64,000 nucleotides of DNA from Trichomonas vaginalis G3 (Eukaryota; Parabasalia; Trichomonadida; Trichomonadidae). Of the stretch, positions 10,825-21,500 are shown piece by piece (positions within the stretch are counted from its first letter, which is position 1; each line of letters starts with the position of its first letter). A model generated the notes under the pieces. That model worked only from the letters and a program-made list of their open reading frames with translations. It made no database searches and was not told where the DNA came from. A program made the translations under genes and the position numbers. The DNA lies in contig NC_067207.1 in NCBI RefSeq assembly GCF_026262505.1, forward strand, positions 16,708,082 through 16,772,081. The letters run 5' to 3'.

Positions 10825-11460
10825 ATGGAGGAAAGTGATAACGAGATTGCATTTTCTGACGATGACTTAGATGATCATGAAACTCCAGAATATGATAGTC
10901 ACGAATATTGGGATTCCGTTTATGCTAATAAAGGAGAATACGACTGGTATTTTGGTTGGTCAAAAATTGAAGAACAAGTAAAAGAACACCTCAAAGAGTC
11001 ATCGATCGCTCTTAACATTGGCTGTGGTGACTCTCCAATGTCGCATGATATGCCAGAAAAATATTTTTCAAAAGTTATTTCAATCGATGTTTCACCAAAC
11101 GCAATAAAAGAAATGAGCGAGCGCTACAAAGACGAACCAAGACTTGAATGGAAAGTTATGGACTGTTCCAAACTTGATTTTCCAGACAATACGTTTGATT
11201 TTATTTTTGATAAAGGTACATTTGATGCAATTTCATGCGGCGTTAATGGTGATGAAATAATATGGGCCTCAATGCAAGAAATTCATAGAGTACTTAAGCC
11301 TGGCGGCAAATTAATTCAAATTACTTACGCAGCTCCAAGTCAGCGCTATCCTGCAATGAGAAAAGGAAAACTCCCGTTAATATACCATCGTCCTATATTT
11401 ATGGGAAGGCATGGAAAAGCACATTATATTTATATTATCGAGAAAAAAGTAATTTCTTAA
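10825..11460 (+). CDS. SAM-dependent methyltransferase, EEF1AKMT4/METTL13-like
   Basis: A 211-residue class I methyltransferase. After an acidic N-terminus comes the family signature YWDSVY...YDWYFGW, which closely resembles YWDQRY...YDWFGDF of the animal eEF1A-lysine methyltransferase EEF1AKMT4. Motif I is ALNIGCGDSPMS, motif II VISIDVS, then MDCSKLDFPDNTFDFIFDKGTFDAI and the post-motif HRVLKPGGKLI. The likely role is lysine methylation of translation factor eEF1A in the cytosol; the substrate is inferred from the family. I chose the ATG at 10825 because upstream in-frame codons offer no ATG. Length matches single-domain members. Confidence 0.8.
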   Translation: MEESDNEIAFSDDDLDDHETPEYDSHEYWDSVYANKGEYDWYFGWSKIEEQVKEHLKESSIALNIGCGDSPMSHDMPEKYFSKVISIDVSPNAIKEMSERYKDEPRLEWKVMDCSKLDFPDNTFDFIFDKGTFDAISCGVNGDEIIWASMQEIHRVLKPGGKLIQITYAAPSQRYPAMRKGKLPLIYHRPIFMGRHGKAHYIYIIEKKVIS

Positions 11461-11997
11461 AATTGTATGAATACGACCATTGTTAATAAAAAGTCAAACT
11501 ACTGTTAACATGTTTTTGATATTTTTTTAAATTTATAAAAATATTTTTTGGAATATGAAAATCTGCATTGAAGCATAAACACATACTGTTCATACTCTCT
11601 CACTTCATTTACAGTGTGATGGTTGATGATTATTTATTCCTGAAAATTTCGATCAGATATCAAAACTGTAAATATCTTGGATTTATTTTTTGCTTAATGT
11701 ATTCGACTTAACCGTATCTTTGATTTGTAATTTCAGAGATTTTTTTTGGGAAATTCAATTCAGGTTATATTTTTGAATGATGTAAGATTCTCAAAGGATA
11801 AAACTCTCTGAATTTGCAGCGGTTTGATATGAGCCAATCGCTGAAGGTTCCAATTATATGCCCAAATCTGGAGATATAACGCTTTGCAACATTTTCAATT
11901 TTTCATCCTTCTCAATTTTTGAATATTCTCAAACTGTTTAAAAATTTTAATGAAAATTTTAAAAAATTTGATAAATTGTTATTCATTCATCATGTAT
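11461..11997. other. Intergenic, nothing recognised
   Basis: AT-rich sequence ending where the large palindrome begins; no gene or repeat seen. Confidence 0.5.
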
Positions 11998-12057
11998 AAA
12001 TGTTTGTCTTCAATCAGCCACGATTCATCAATATTTCAATAACCATTCAAATCCATT

Positions 12058-12064
12058 TCATTTT
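12058..12064 (+). promoter_or_regulatory. Initiator-like motif of the MATE gene
   Basis: TCATTTT 20-26 bp upstream of the MATE start codon fits the TCAYTW initiator pattern. The inverted copy lies upstream of the right-arm MATE gene. Confidence 0.4.
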
Positions 12065-12083
12065 TTTATTTGTTTGAAAACTG

Positions 12084-13529
12084 ATGAATGCCGAAGAAAT
12101 TAAGCGATTATCAGGACGTCCACCACTCAAGACAATATTGATATTAAGCATAGGTCCACTTTGCTCCCAAATAACCAGTACTTTATATGGAATCATAAAT
12201 ACATTTTGGGTTTCAAAGTATATTGGCGAAGTTGGAATGTCAGCAGTTGCCATTGTAGTTGTCTGGGAACTTATCGGTAGAGCGTTTGGTCTTTTCTTGT
12301 CTATTGCCGCCAGTACTCAAATCTCATCTCTCTTTGGCAAGAAGTTATTCGAAGAAGCTCAACAAGTTGTTTGCGATTTATACAGAGTATCATTGATATG
12401 TGGATGCATTGTACCAGCAATCCTAATCCCTGTTACAAAACCTTACGCAAGATGGTGTTTGGCTACAGAAGAAACAACAGAAATGGCTTTTAAGTACATA
12501 GTTCCACAAGCAGCAGGTAATGTACTCACATGCATCTTTTATACTAACGTGGGCGTGTTACAAGCTGAAGGAAGAACTCTTCTTGTTGGTATTATCGATA
12601 TTATTGCACTTGGTGTCGGAATGGGAGCCTTAAATCCATTGTTTATGGGTAAACTCAAAATGGGAATCATTGGTCCTTCGATTTCTACAGTCATTGCTGA
12701 TGGTGTTCCAGCAATAATTTTGACAACTCTCTTTTTCTGCGGAAAATTCGGAACAAAACCAAAATTATCCGGATTAATCAAACCATTCAGCAAACACACA
12801 TTCCAAGCAATTGTTGTTGGCAGTTCACAGTTTATTTCTCAATTAAGTACCGCTGTTCCTGCAATTCTTATGAGAAGAGTTATGGGTAAATCTCTTCTTG
12901 ATAAAAGCAAATACGATGTAATGATGAGTGGTTTGAATGTTGCTTTCAGATATTCAATGCTATTTTCGGCAATCATTTTAGCTCTTTGTACTGGTTTCTT
13001 GGCACCTGGAGCTTATTCATATGCTGCGAAACAATACAAGAGATATATTGAGTTATCGATTCACTTGAATTGGATTGGCTTTTTTTGGTGTTTGTTTGCA
13101 AATATTATTGTTCTTGTTATTCCAAAACAACTGTCAAGTTTATTTGGAAAAGGAGAAGAATTTCTTGATTGGTCTGTCAAAGAATTGAAAGCTGCAAACT
13201 GGGCAACATTTGTTTTGTTCATTAAATTCACTTTCCAATCAATGTTGCAGAGCCAACAGAAAGGAAAGAGAGCCATGGTTGTAAGTCTTACTTCTAACTT
13301 TATCGCTTTCATTGCCGCAATTTATATCATTGATGCTGTTCATCCTCATCAGCCAGAGAAAGTTCTTTGGTGTTTCTGGCTCACTTCTATTGTTGGTATT
13401 GTTATTGGTACTGCATTACTTGCAAAGCCATTCTATTCACTTGTTAAAGAATCACGACAGGAAGTTAAAGCTGAAGAAGAAAATGAACTTTCTTCTAAAA
13501 GTGATTCTGATGAAAAAAGATTCTTCTAA
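12084..13529 (+). CDS. MATE-family efflux transporter (left copy)
   Basis: A 481-residue membrane protein with about 12 hydrophobic segments in two MatE halves (PLKTILILSIGPLCSQITSTL near residue 14, and a second half from about 245 with SSQFISQLSTAVPAIL). The family exports cationic drugs or metabolites using H+ or Na+ gradients; plasma or vacuolar membrane is likely. The C-terminus is acidic and ends RFF at 13529. The adjacent frame continues the same Lys/Asp/Ser-rich tail to 13656 (DEKDLDNED...EDEKVVSD), which suggests a one-base expansion in the A-run at about 13515 cut off roughly 42 residues of tail. Both arms share this state, so it predates the duplication. Membrane domains are untouched, so transport may be intact. 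Confidence 0.88.
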   Translation: MNAEEIKRLSGRPPLKTILILSIGPLCSQITSTLYGIINTFWVSKYIGEVGMSAVAIVVVWELIGRAFGLFLSIAASTQISSLFGKKLFEEAQQVVCDLYRVSLICGCIVPAILIPVTKPYARWCLATEETTEMAFKYIVPQAAGNVLTCIFYTNVGVLQAEGRTLLVGIIDIIALGVGMGALNPLFMGKLKMGIIGPSISTVIADGVPAIILTTLFFCGKFGTKPKLSGLIKPFSKHTFQAIVVGSSQFISQLSTAVPAILMRRVMGKSLLDKSKYDVMMSGLNVAFRYSMLFSAIILALCTGFLAPGAYSYAAKQYKRYIELSIHLNWIGFFWCLFANIIVLVIPKQLSSLFGKGEEFLDWSVKELKAANWATFVLFIKFTFQSMLQSQQKGKRAMVVSLTSNFIAFIAAIYIIDAVHPHQPEKVLWCFWLTSIVGIVIGTALLAKPFYSLVKESRQEVKAEEENELSSKSDSDEKRFF

Positions 13530-13701
13530 GAAGGATTCTGATGAAAAAGATTTGGATAATGAAGATGTTGGATCAAATCATGATGCTGAAAATCCAATCT
13601 CTGATGAAAATCAAAACAAAGACTCAAAAGAAGATGAAAAAGTAGTATCTGATTAATGATTTGAAAATTTTATTGTGTTTAAATAATAAAAATATAATAT
13701 T

Positions 13702-14013
13702 GGGGAGAAGCTTCCTAAACTTTTTAATCCCATAAATATGGTCATTATCTGGAATAAAGAGTTAAGCGTCATATGTCACTTTTTGTACTAAGGAAACATC
13801 GACTTTATGCGTTATGACTTTTCGATGAGGAAACAAGTGTTCACGTATTATAAACTTCCTTATCCCAATAACCCGGCCCTAAACATAATTAATTTTAAGC
13901 ATTATAATGGTCTCTTTTCTATGATAACCAAATCAATTTGGTTATCATAGAAAAGCACCAAAAACTAGAATAGGAATCGGCAATATGGAATTATGAAACA
14001 ACTAGGATAAAAT
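13702..14013 (+). repeat. TIR-A, long terminal repeat of a DNA-transposon family
   Basis: The sequence begins GGGGAGAAGCTTCC and runs about 310 bp. Further copies lie at 43235-43546 (inverted), 45272-45311 with 47618-47825 (split by an insertion) and 48772-49084 (inverted). About 225 bp in, it contains a near-perfect internal palindrome built on TGATAACCAAATCAATTTGG. Pairs of inverted TIR-A copies delimit two elements, one holding the DDE transposase and one without genes. Confidence 0.75.
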
Positions 14014-15290
14014 GGATATGGGACATTCATGAATGCATTCACTTTTTTCAAGACTTTTTAATGAATTTCAAATTCCTCAGATTATTTTCAATAGATTTTC
14101 CGTACCATATCATTTTTATTAGACAAAGCTATCTTTTCGATGAAATTTTTGCAAAAATACTCTGTTTTGAAAAAGATTTATGTAAATTTTTTGATAAAAG
14201 TGTCTTGAATGATTATCATTGATAATACCATTCCAATTGAATGCTGTTTTCGGCTGCTTTTATAAAAATTTGATCATATTGTACTCATAATTTTTTTTGT
14301 ATTTTGGTCAAAAACTAAGCTAACATCAGCTGTATATTTGCATAAGCCATTAATAAGCTTTGGTATAGGTTATACTGAGTTTAGACGATCATACAATTTA
14401 GACTTTTTTCATTTAATTTAGTCTAACAAAGAGTGATTATCTTACTATTTGATTCATAAATATATAGGAAATAATAGTTTTATACCTTAATATGATAAAA
14501 TTTTATAAAATTTTCCCTTCTCCTTTGGCAATATTAGTCATTAATAGATATATTTAACATGATGGTTCTAAATATATGAATAGATAAAATTTTCCTTTCA
14601 ATTTTACGAACCAAATTTATTACCATATCCTAAATTTTTTCTATGTTTATAGACCTTTGGAACTTTGTATGAAGTCTAAATATACATGTAGAGTATTCAA
14701 ACAAAACAAATATCAAAATCTAAACCTTTGAATTACCTTCAATGCTTAACCGAATTACTAGATCTTATATATATGTGTGTACTAATACCTTTTGATGCAT
14801 AAAAAACTCCAAAAGAGTTTCATTTTTAAAATAGTCGATATCAATTCAAAAAATTGAAACTATACCGTCAACTGTCAATTTTTCAATAGTTCGTTTTTTT
14901 AAATGTAATTGCTTTTTTTATATGCATTAATCATTTGATAGTAGTGGGATCAAATTACATATCTTAAAAATGTATTCCGAGTGGAAAAAAAATCAATAGA
15001 ATTGACCACAGATATCTGTTTAATCCAAAAATATTATTAGAATCATATTTAATAAAAATGCTATGCTTTTAGAAATAAACGGAAGAATAAACGCACTGTT
15101 TCAAACCGTCAAAATTGAATTTGTGTCAAATATCTTGAATTTACAATTTTAGCTATTTAGATAATTAGAGAAGCATTTGATCAATTTTTGTGTTAAACAA
15201 CTATTTTTCGAATTTCTGAGATATGAAAATTAATTCACTAACTTCTTAAAAACATGAATTGAATGAAAACTCTTAGAAGAAATGTTCATA
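14014..15290. other. Noncoding interior of the TIR-A/transposase element
   Basis: About 1.3 kb of AT-rich sequence between the terminal repeat and the transposase gene. No reading frame is supported. It is repeated almost exactly in the right arm (17863-18191 and 42294-43234). Confidence 0.6.
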
Positions 15291-15297
15291 TCACTTT
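15291..15297 (+). promoter_or_regulatory. Initiator-like motif of the transposase gene
   Basis: TCACTTTCATTA at 15291-15302 directly abuts the ATG at 15303 and is close to the full trichomonad initiator consensus. It supports 15303 rather than the in-frame ATG 21 bp upstream as the start. Confidence 0.5.
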
Positions 15298-15302
15298 CAT
15301 TA

Positions 15303-16481
15303 ATGGAGTACAAGGATGATTCCGAGTTCTTGGATGATATCCAGAAGTCCAAAACCCGATCCAAGGAAATCGTGAGAATGCAAATGCACTTAGCTTATCT
15401 TGATGAATCAGAGCCCGCAAGTGAAGATGAAAATCAAGCACCAGCTAATGCCGAAGAATTTAAAGTTGTCAGAAAGTTTAGCTTACAAAAATTCCTTGAG
15501 GCACACCCAATCTTAAATGTCAAAGACCTTTGTAACTTTTCTTTGGATCAACTCTTGTATTTAGTTGATGTTGTTCGCGAGCATGAGTTTTCATCCAGAC
15601 GCGGTCGGAAAAACGGTTGTGATCCATTAGATGCGTTATTCCTAACATTAACTTACTATTGCACTTATCTTCCATTGCAAAAAATGTCAGGAATTGTTAG
15701 TTTGAAACAGAGTTACCTCAGCAAAATCATTAACAAAACAACAAACAGGATGTTCCCAATTTTCATTGCTGAATTCATTCCAAAACAATATTCTCCCTGT
15801 GACAAGGAGTTCGATAACTTTCCAACATGTGTTGCTGCAGTTGATAGCTCTACTATTCCTTTTACCGTTCCTCTTGATCTTGCTGAGCGTAAAAGTTCAT
15901 GGGATGCTAAAAACCATTGCAATGGTATGAAGGTTCAAGTTCTTGTTAATCCTTTAGGACAGGTAATTCACATGAATACAAGTTTTTTAGCTTCAGTTCA
16001 CGATAAGAAAGTATTTGATTTATCAGGAGCTTCAGATTTTTTACATGTCCAACGTGGAGTTGAATCTGTTGCATTAGGACTTCTTGCAGATAGAGGTTAC
16101 ATCGGTATTCAGAAATACCATCCAACAGCCGTCATTATGCAAAGAGGTGATGACGAAGAAGTTACAAAACGCAATAATGCGATTGCACATGATCGCCAAA
16201 TTGTCGAACGCCGCTTTGCACGCGATAAAAGTAATTGGAGTGTCTTGGCAATAGGATATCGTGGTGAAAAAGGCAATCTTCCACTTATTGTTCAAGGATT
16301 GTTTGCTTTAGATAACTATCACATCGATTCCACACCTCTCAGTGAGAAGGATAATTGCGATTTTCCTTGCACTCCAAAAGATGAAAAAGAAGCTGCAGCA
16401 ACACCAGAACCAAATGGTTCAGGAAGCCCAATGCCAAAGCTTATTCGACATCTCCAAAATGCTCCATTACATCTTTTCTGA
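15303..16481 (+). pseudogene. DDE_Tnp_4-type transposase, left copy cut at the palindrome loop
   Basis: The 392-residue frame matches the right copy exactly until 16438, then reads into the loop and ends with an unrelated tail (LIRHLQNAPLHLF). The N-terminal half has a helix-turn-helix-like region (FSLDQLLYLVDVVREHEF, then SLKQSYLSKIINKT). The catalytic triad is visible: AVDSSTIPF, LLADRGYIGI and IVERRFARDK, as in the IS5/PIF-Harbinger-like DDE_Tnp_4 superfamily. The catalytic core is therefore complete here, but the C-terminal USP extension seen in the right copy is missing. Confidence 0.8.
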
Positions 16482-16710
16482 AAGTATTTACGTAGAACAA
16501 AACTTGCAAAACGGCATTGACATGGCAGGTAGCTCCCTCATTATGTAATCCTGGAATTGACATTTTTGTTTCGATGTTGTAGATTGCATTTTGTGTTCTT
16601 TTAACAAGTATCTTATCAATCTTTTCATATTCAGCTAGTGGAGATGGAATCTTCATTGGAGTTTCTGGAGTTTGGAGATAAAGATCTTTTGGAACACATC
16701 TTGGCTTTGG
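16439..16710. other. Loop of the large palindrome
   Basis: These 272 bp are present once and separate the two arms. On the minus strand they encode the linker and the first part of a ubiquitin-specific-protease domain. The boundary is sharp: the left arm ends after CCAATGCCAAAG at 16438 and the right arm begins with its complement near 16711. This layout fits a fold-back or template-switch rearrangement inside the transposase-USP gene. Confidence 0.75.
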
Positions 16711-17841
16711 CATTGGGCTTCCTGAACCATTTGGTTCTGGTGTTGCTGCAGCTTCTTTTTCATCTTTTGGAGTGCAAGGAAAATCGCAGTTATCCTTCTC
16801 ACTGAGAGGTGTGGAATCGATGTGATAGTTATCTAAAGCAAACAATCCTTGAACAATAAGTGGAAGATTGCCTTTTTCACCACGATATCCTATTGCCAAG
16901 ACACTCCAATTACTTTTATCGCGTGCAAAGCGGCGTTCGACAATTTGGCGATCATGTGCAATCGCATTATTGCGTTTTGTAACTTCTTCGTCATCACCTC
17001 TTTGCATAATGACGGCTGTTGGATGGTATTTCTGAATACCGATGTAACCTCTATCTGCAAGAAGTCCTAATGCAACAGATTCAACTCCACGTTGGACATG
17101 TAAAAAATCTGAAGCTCCTGATAAATCAAATACTTTCTTATCGTGAACTGAAGCTAAAAAACTTGTATTCATGTGAATTACCTGTCCTAAAGGATTAACA
17201 AGAACTTGAACCTTCATACCATTGCAATGGTTTTTAGCATCCCATGAACTTTTACGCTCAGCAAGATCAAGAGGAACGGTAAAAGGAATAGTAGAGCTAT
17301 CAACTGCAGCAACACATGTTGGAAAGTTATCGAACTCCTTGTCACAGGGAGAATATTGTTTTGGAATGAATTCAGCAATGAAAATTGGGAACATCCTGTT
17401 TGTTGTTTTGTTAATGATTTTGCTGAGGTAACTCTGTTTCAAACTAACAATTCCTGACATTTTTTGCAATGGAAGATAAGTGCAATAGTAAGTTAATGTT
17501 AGGAATAACGCATCTAATGGATCACAACCGTTTTTCCGACCGCGTCTGGATGAAAACTCATGCTCGCGAACAACATCAACTAAATACAAGAGTTGATCCA
17601 AAGAAAAGTTACAAAGGTCTTTGACATTTAAGATTGGGTGTGCCTCAAGGAATTTTTGTAAGCTAAACTTTCTGACAACTTTAAATTCTTCGGCATTAGC
17701 TGGTGCTTGATTTTCATCTTCACTTGCGGGCTCTGATTCATCAAGATAAGCTAAGTGCATTTGCATTCTCACGATTTCCTTGGATCGGGTTTTGGACTTC
17801 TGGATATCATCCAAGAACTCGGAATCATCCTTGTACTCCAT
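16441..17841 (-). CDS. Transposase fused to start of a USP deubiquitinase domain (right copy)
   Basis: A 466-residue protein. Residues 1 to about 385 are the DDE_Tnp_4-like transposase described for the left copy. It then continues without interruption through a Pro-rich linker into GLHNEGATCHVNAVLQ, the Cys box of clan CA family C19 ubiquitin-specific proteases (usual form GLxNxGATCYMNSxLQ, with the catalytic Cys present). The frame stops at 16441, exactly where the palindrome turns, so the His box and the rest of a roughly 300-residue USP domain are absent. The start at 17841 has the initiator-like TCACTTTCATTA directly upstream. It is either a true transposase-deubiquitinase fusion cut short by the rearrangement, or a transposase joined to a captured host USP gene. 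Confidence 0.75.
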   Translation of the reverse strand: MEYKDDSEFLDDIQKSKTRSKEIVRMQMHLAYLDESEPASEDENQAPANAEEFKVVRKFSLQKFLEAHPILNVKDLCNFSLDQLLYLVDVVREHEFSSRRGRKNGCDPLDALFLTLTYYCTYLPLQKMSGIVSLKQSYLSKIINKTTNRMFPIFIAEFIPKQYSPCDKEFDNFPTCVAAVDSSTIPFTVPLDLAERKSSWDAKNHCNGMKVQVLVNPLGQVIHMNTSFLASVHDKKVFDLSGASDFLHVQRGVESVALGLLADRGYIGIQKYHPTAVIMQRGDDEEVTKRNNAIAHDRQIVERRFARDKSNWSVLAIGYRGEKGNLPLIVQGLFALDNYHIDSTPLSEKDNCDFPCTPKDEKEAAATPEPNGSGSPMPKPRCVPKDLYLQTPETPMKIPSPLAEYEKIDKILVKRTQNAIYNIETKMSIPGLHNEGATCHVNAVLQVLFYVNTFRKDVMEHFGDVE

Positions 17842-18191
17842 TAATGAAAGTGATATGAACATTTCTTCTAAGAGTTTTCATTCAATTCATGTTTTTAAGA
17901 AGTTAGTGAATTAATTTTCATATCTCAGAAATTCGAAAAATAGTTGTTTAACACAAAAATTGATCAAATGCTTCTCTAATTATCTAAATAGCTAAAATTG
18001 TAAATTCAAGATATTTGACACAAATTCAATTTTGACGGTTTGAAACAGTGCGTTTATTCTTCCGTTTATTTCTAAAAGCATAGCATTTTTATTAAATATG
18101 ATTCTAATAATATTTTTGGATTAAACAGATATCTGTGGTCAATTCTATTGATTTTTTTTTTCACTCGGAATACATTTTTAAGATATGTAAT
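16711..18191 (-). repeat. Right arm of the palindrome, inner part
   Basis: Inverted copy of about 14958-16438, containing the right transposase gene and its upstream region. It stops at the Maverick target site and resumes at 42294. Confidence 0.9.
18186..18191. repeat. Target-site duplication, left of the Maverick
   Basis: TGTAAT at 18186-18191 recurs at 42288-42293. The left arm of the palindrome shows the unoccupied site with a single copy (ATTACA at about 14954-14959). Six bases is the usual duplication for Maverick/Polinton elements. Confidence 0.9.
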
Positions 18192-18347
18192 AAAAAAAAA
18201 GGTAGTGGGGCCTCCAGGCGCGTTGCGCCCTCTAGCCCTGAAGATGTTTAGTATAAATGAAGTTTATATTTGGAGGGCTTCCAGGCGCGTTGCGCCCTCT
18301 AGCCCATAAAAAATTTCTGAGGACGAGCCAGCCGGTGACTTTTTTGT
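18192..18347 (+). repeat. Left terminal inverted repeat of the Maverick
   Basis: An A-run and GGTAGTGGGG are followed by a GC-rich core with the hairpin GGCGCGTTGCGCC; this core occurs twice at this end (about 18206-18235 and 18270-18304). The core matches the right end in inverted orientation, and weaker similarity reaches the GTGACTTTTTTG block near 18335-18347. Confidence 0.8.
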
Positions 18348-18580
18348 AGAGCACTCAAAATAGTATAACTTTGTCCGGACAAGTAAGGGTCTATCATCGC
18401 TACAGGAAAAGTTACAGGCGTTCCAAGGAAGTATACTTTGAGAAGCCTTTTCCCCCTTATAGAATGAGATAGGACGGTTATTTTACAAAACTGACAACAC
18501 TTTGACCGAGTAGTTTTTTGTGCTGAACAAATAGTGTCATATAAACATCTGTCAAAAACCGCTTTTTAACTTCACTTAAA

Positions 18581-21500
18581 ATGCCACGTAAGCTACGTAA
18601 GAATATACGTAAGAGGAAGGGAGCATTGAAACATCCAATAGTAAAACTGACACCACAACAACAGTTGCAACAACAAATGATGAATGACCCCACTATGTTG
18701 CAACAAATGTCAAGCAACCCTATGCTTTTAAACCGAGTTATTGGTGCACAGAGTGGAGGTTTAAGAGCGGCACTTTTAGCGAAAATGGCAGGCTATGGTG
18801 GAGCTGCAGACGGAACAGCTTATAACCCTCAAAGTCAAATGAATTTGAGTTCACTCAAAAATCAAATAACAGATGTCAAAAAGTCAAACATAGACATACA
18901 GAAACAAATAAGTGAAAACGAAAAGAAACTAGAATATGACAGACACACAAAGAAACTCAATGAGTTAAACGTAGAGAAAAAGAAGAAAGAAGAACAACTG
19001 AAAGAACTAAGTACAGAGGAATATGCGAAAAAAGTGTCAGAAAAAGCAGCAGAAGTAGCAAAAATGGAACAAGATGTTATAAATTTGAAAAACCATACTA
19101 CTCAATATAAAGTACTGAAAGATGAAGAGATAAAACAAAAAGCCCTGAAGACATATATGGATAGCGATGAGTATAAAAAAGAAGTTGAAGCAAATGTAAA
19201 GGCAGAAAAACTTTTACAGTTGCAAAACCAAACCGTACAGTATGAAAACTTAGCACAAGAAAGTAAAAATAACGACGCAGCCATGCAAAAGGCAATGAAA
19301 AGTGCAGAATATATAAAAGCTAATAATGACTGGTTAGATGCCCAAGCCAACGCTAAAGCAGCCCAACTTATAGGGTCAATAAGGACAAAAATACAAGCGG
19401 ATGAAGACAGTTCAAATGAAGCTTTAATGAATGCTGACTTTAAGAACGCCTTCGAAGCTCTTCATAGTAAGGTGAAACTAGTGAACGACTTCTCATCTGG
19501 AAAGAAACTGAAGTCTGAAGGTTTCGACAAAGAGTTAAGAGAAATAGCACAAAATATGACGAAAATAACAGATGCAGCAACGAGACAGGCAGTTCAAAGT
19601 GCCTATGACGCCGTTAGAGCAACTGTTGTGGAAAGTCAAGAAAAAGAGTTACAACAGACCAAAACAGACCTAGTAAATGCTTTCTTAAGAACGAAAAGTC
19701 AGGTAGGACATTATGCTGCAGATGGAACATATGTGCCAGCTGGTGGAACTTATATACTAGCTAGTGGAACTTATATACCACCAAACCCTCCAAGAGAAGC
19801 ACCTGCACCAGGACTACCTAAAACATTTACATCGTCACATGGACACAGACACAGGCATGCACCAAAACAACAACAACAACCAACAGTTCAAAATCCAGCA
19901 CCACAACCAACAGTTCAAAACACTACACAACAACCAACAGTTCAAAACCCTGCACAACAACAACCACAAACAGAGCAAGGACATAAAAGAAGTAGAGAAC
20001 AAGGAAACCAAGAATTCTTAAAAATGCTTAAGGAAGATTATGGTTACCCAGATACTCTTGACTTTAGTGACAGATATAAAGAAGCTATTAAAAAGTTCAA
20101 GGAAGGAAATACTGACCCGAACCTATTTAGCTTTATGGTTCAGCACCAAATGGGATATAATTTCAAACCTGGAAAATACAAGCTCGCTAAGGGATATGAT
20201 TTAATAGCATATCATCCAAATGACATGAATGAATTTACTCCGAGATATTTGGTGTCAGAGCTAAATGATAATTCAACTCTCTTCATGAAACGCGTAAAAA
20301 ATAGAGACGGAACGAAAGAAGAAAGGTTTATGAGTCCGGATGACTTAGATAGGGAACTTGTTAAAAACGGTCTCGGAATATATGAAATGCCAGCAGATGA
20401 GGTACAAGAAACTCAACAGGAAGAAGTTCAGATACAACCAGACATGGAAGAAATAGTTCAGCAACAACAGCTAGAAGAGCCTGAAGGAAACGAACAAGTT
20501 CCTCCTTTGGAAACTAACTTCACAGAACTAGATGAAGATTTGGAACAGCCGAAAAATCTTGACCCTCAACAAGACTATGAGGTGAATATGGAATCTTTCC
20601 AAGAGTCTAAGAAAAATTCGGCTGACATAGTAGAAGAATATCGAAAAATGTTCGCCGACATACAAAAGACTCCAACATCAGATGAAAATATTCAGCATAG
20701 AATGGAAGTACTGAAAGAAAATGTACGCAAATACAACAATCCTTTTTACTTACGACCATATAACGTTCAATCTTTGGCTGAACTCGGTGAAAATAAAAGG
20801 TTAAATTTCAACAAAACATATAGAAATGAAACATTGTTTAAAGTTCATTCAGAACCTAACCAATATGGAAACAAACCTACTTTTGTTTCTGCAGACTATG
20901 GAACTACAATGAGATGGGGTCATAAAGCTAATCCGGATAGGTGGTTCATAAACTTACAACCTCAATTCCAAGAAGTTGTAGACGCAATGGAAGTGAATGG
21001 TGAACCAGATATAGCTGGTATTTTCAGCGCGGCTTTAATGCCATTGAAAGATATGAAACATGCAGATATTTTGGACCAGTATGAAATGAACATGGCTGAT
21101 GGAAATATAACACCTGACGTTCTAGAACATTTATCTCAAAGAACTACACAGAACCATAGAGATGGTATATTTGGTGAAGAGTTTAGAAAGAAAGTTAGGG
21201 AGAGAGAAGGAAGAGAACCTATTGTACATGACCTTGCAAACGAAAGTTTACAAAATGTCATAAAAACTTACTTTGCAGACAATGAACCGAGAAGGGATGA
21301 ATATTTAAGAAAACTCAAATGGACAGTACCAAATGAAATGTTAGTATTGAAAAACATGTTCCTTGACAAAATAAAACCAACTACAGAAATAAATGACGCA
21401 AGACTGAAACATTGGGTAAAAGCTTTCCATTCACAAAAGATATTATTGGTAACATGGAAAGAAAACCAGAATGGCTACAAAAAACATATATTTGGAAACG

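Larger units (their letters stand above)
11998..16438 (+). repeat. Left arm of a 4.4-kb inverted repeat (palindrome)
   Basis: This 4,441-bp arm is repeated in inverted orientation at 16711-18191 plus 42294-45250, the right copy being split by the Maverick. MATE-gene start to arm end is 4,355 bp on the left and about 4,352 bp on the right without the insert. The MATE proteins and the shared part of the transposase are identical in the two arms. A few noncoding differences exist (around 13903-13915, 13953, 13995 and 14350, and in homopolymer runs), so the arms are not a mirror-image copying error in the data. Confidence 0.9.

Noticed and set aside
13312-13656. A separate gene overlapping the MATE 3' end
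   Set aside because: The first part is an alternate frame of MATE and the last part continues its acidic tail; it is better read as a shifted tail than as an independent gene. The same applies at 43592-43936.
19764-20021. His/Gln/Asn-rich 85-residue frame
   Set aside because: It is an alternate frame of the Gln-rich linker in the large Maverick protein.
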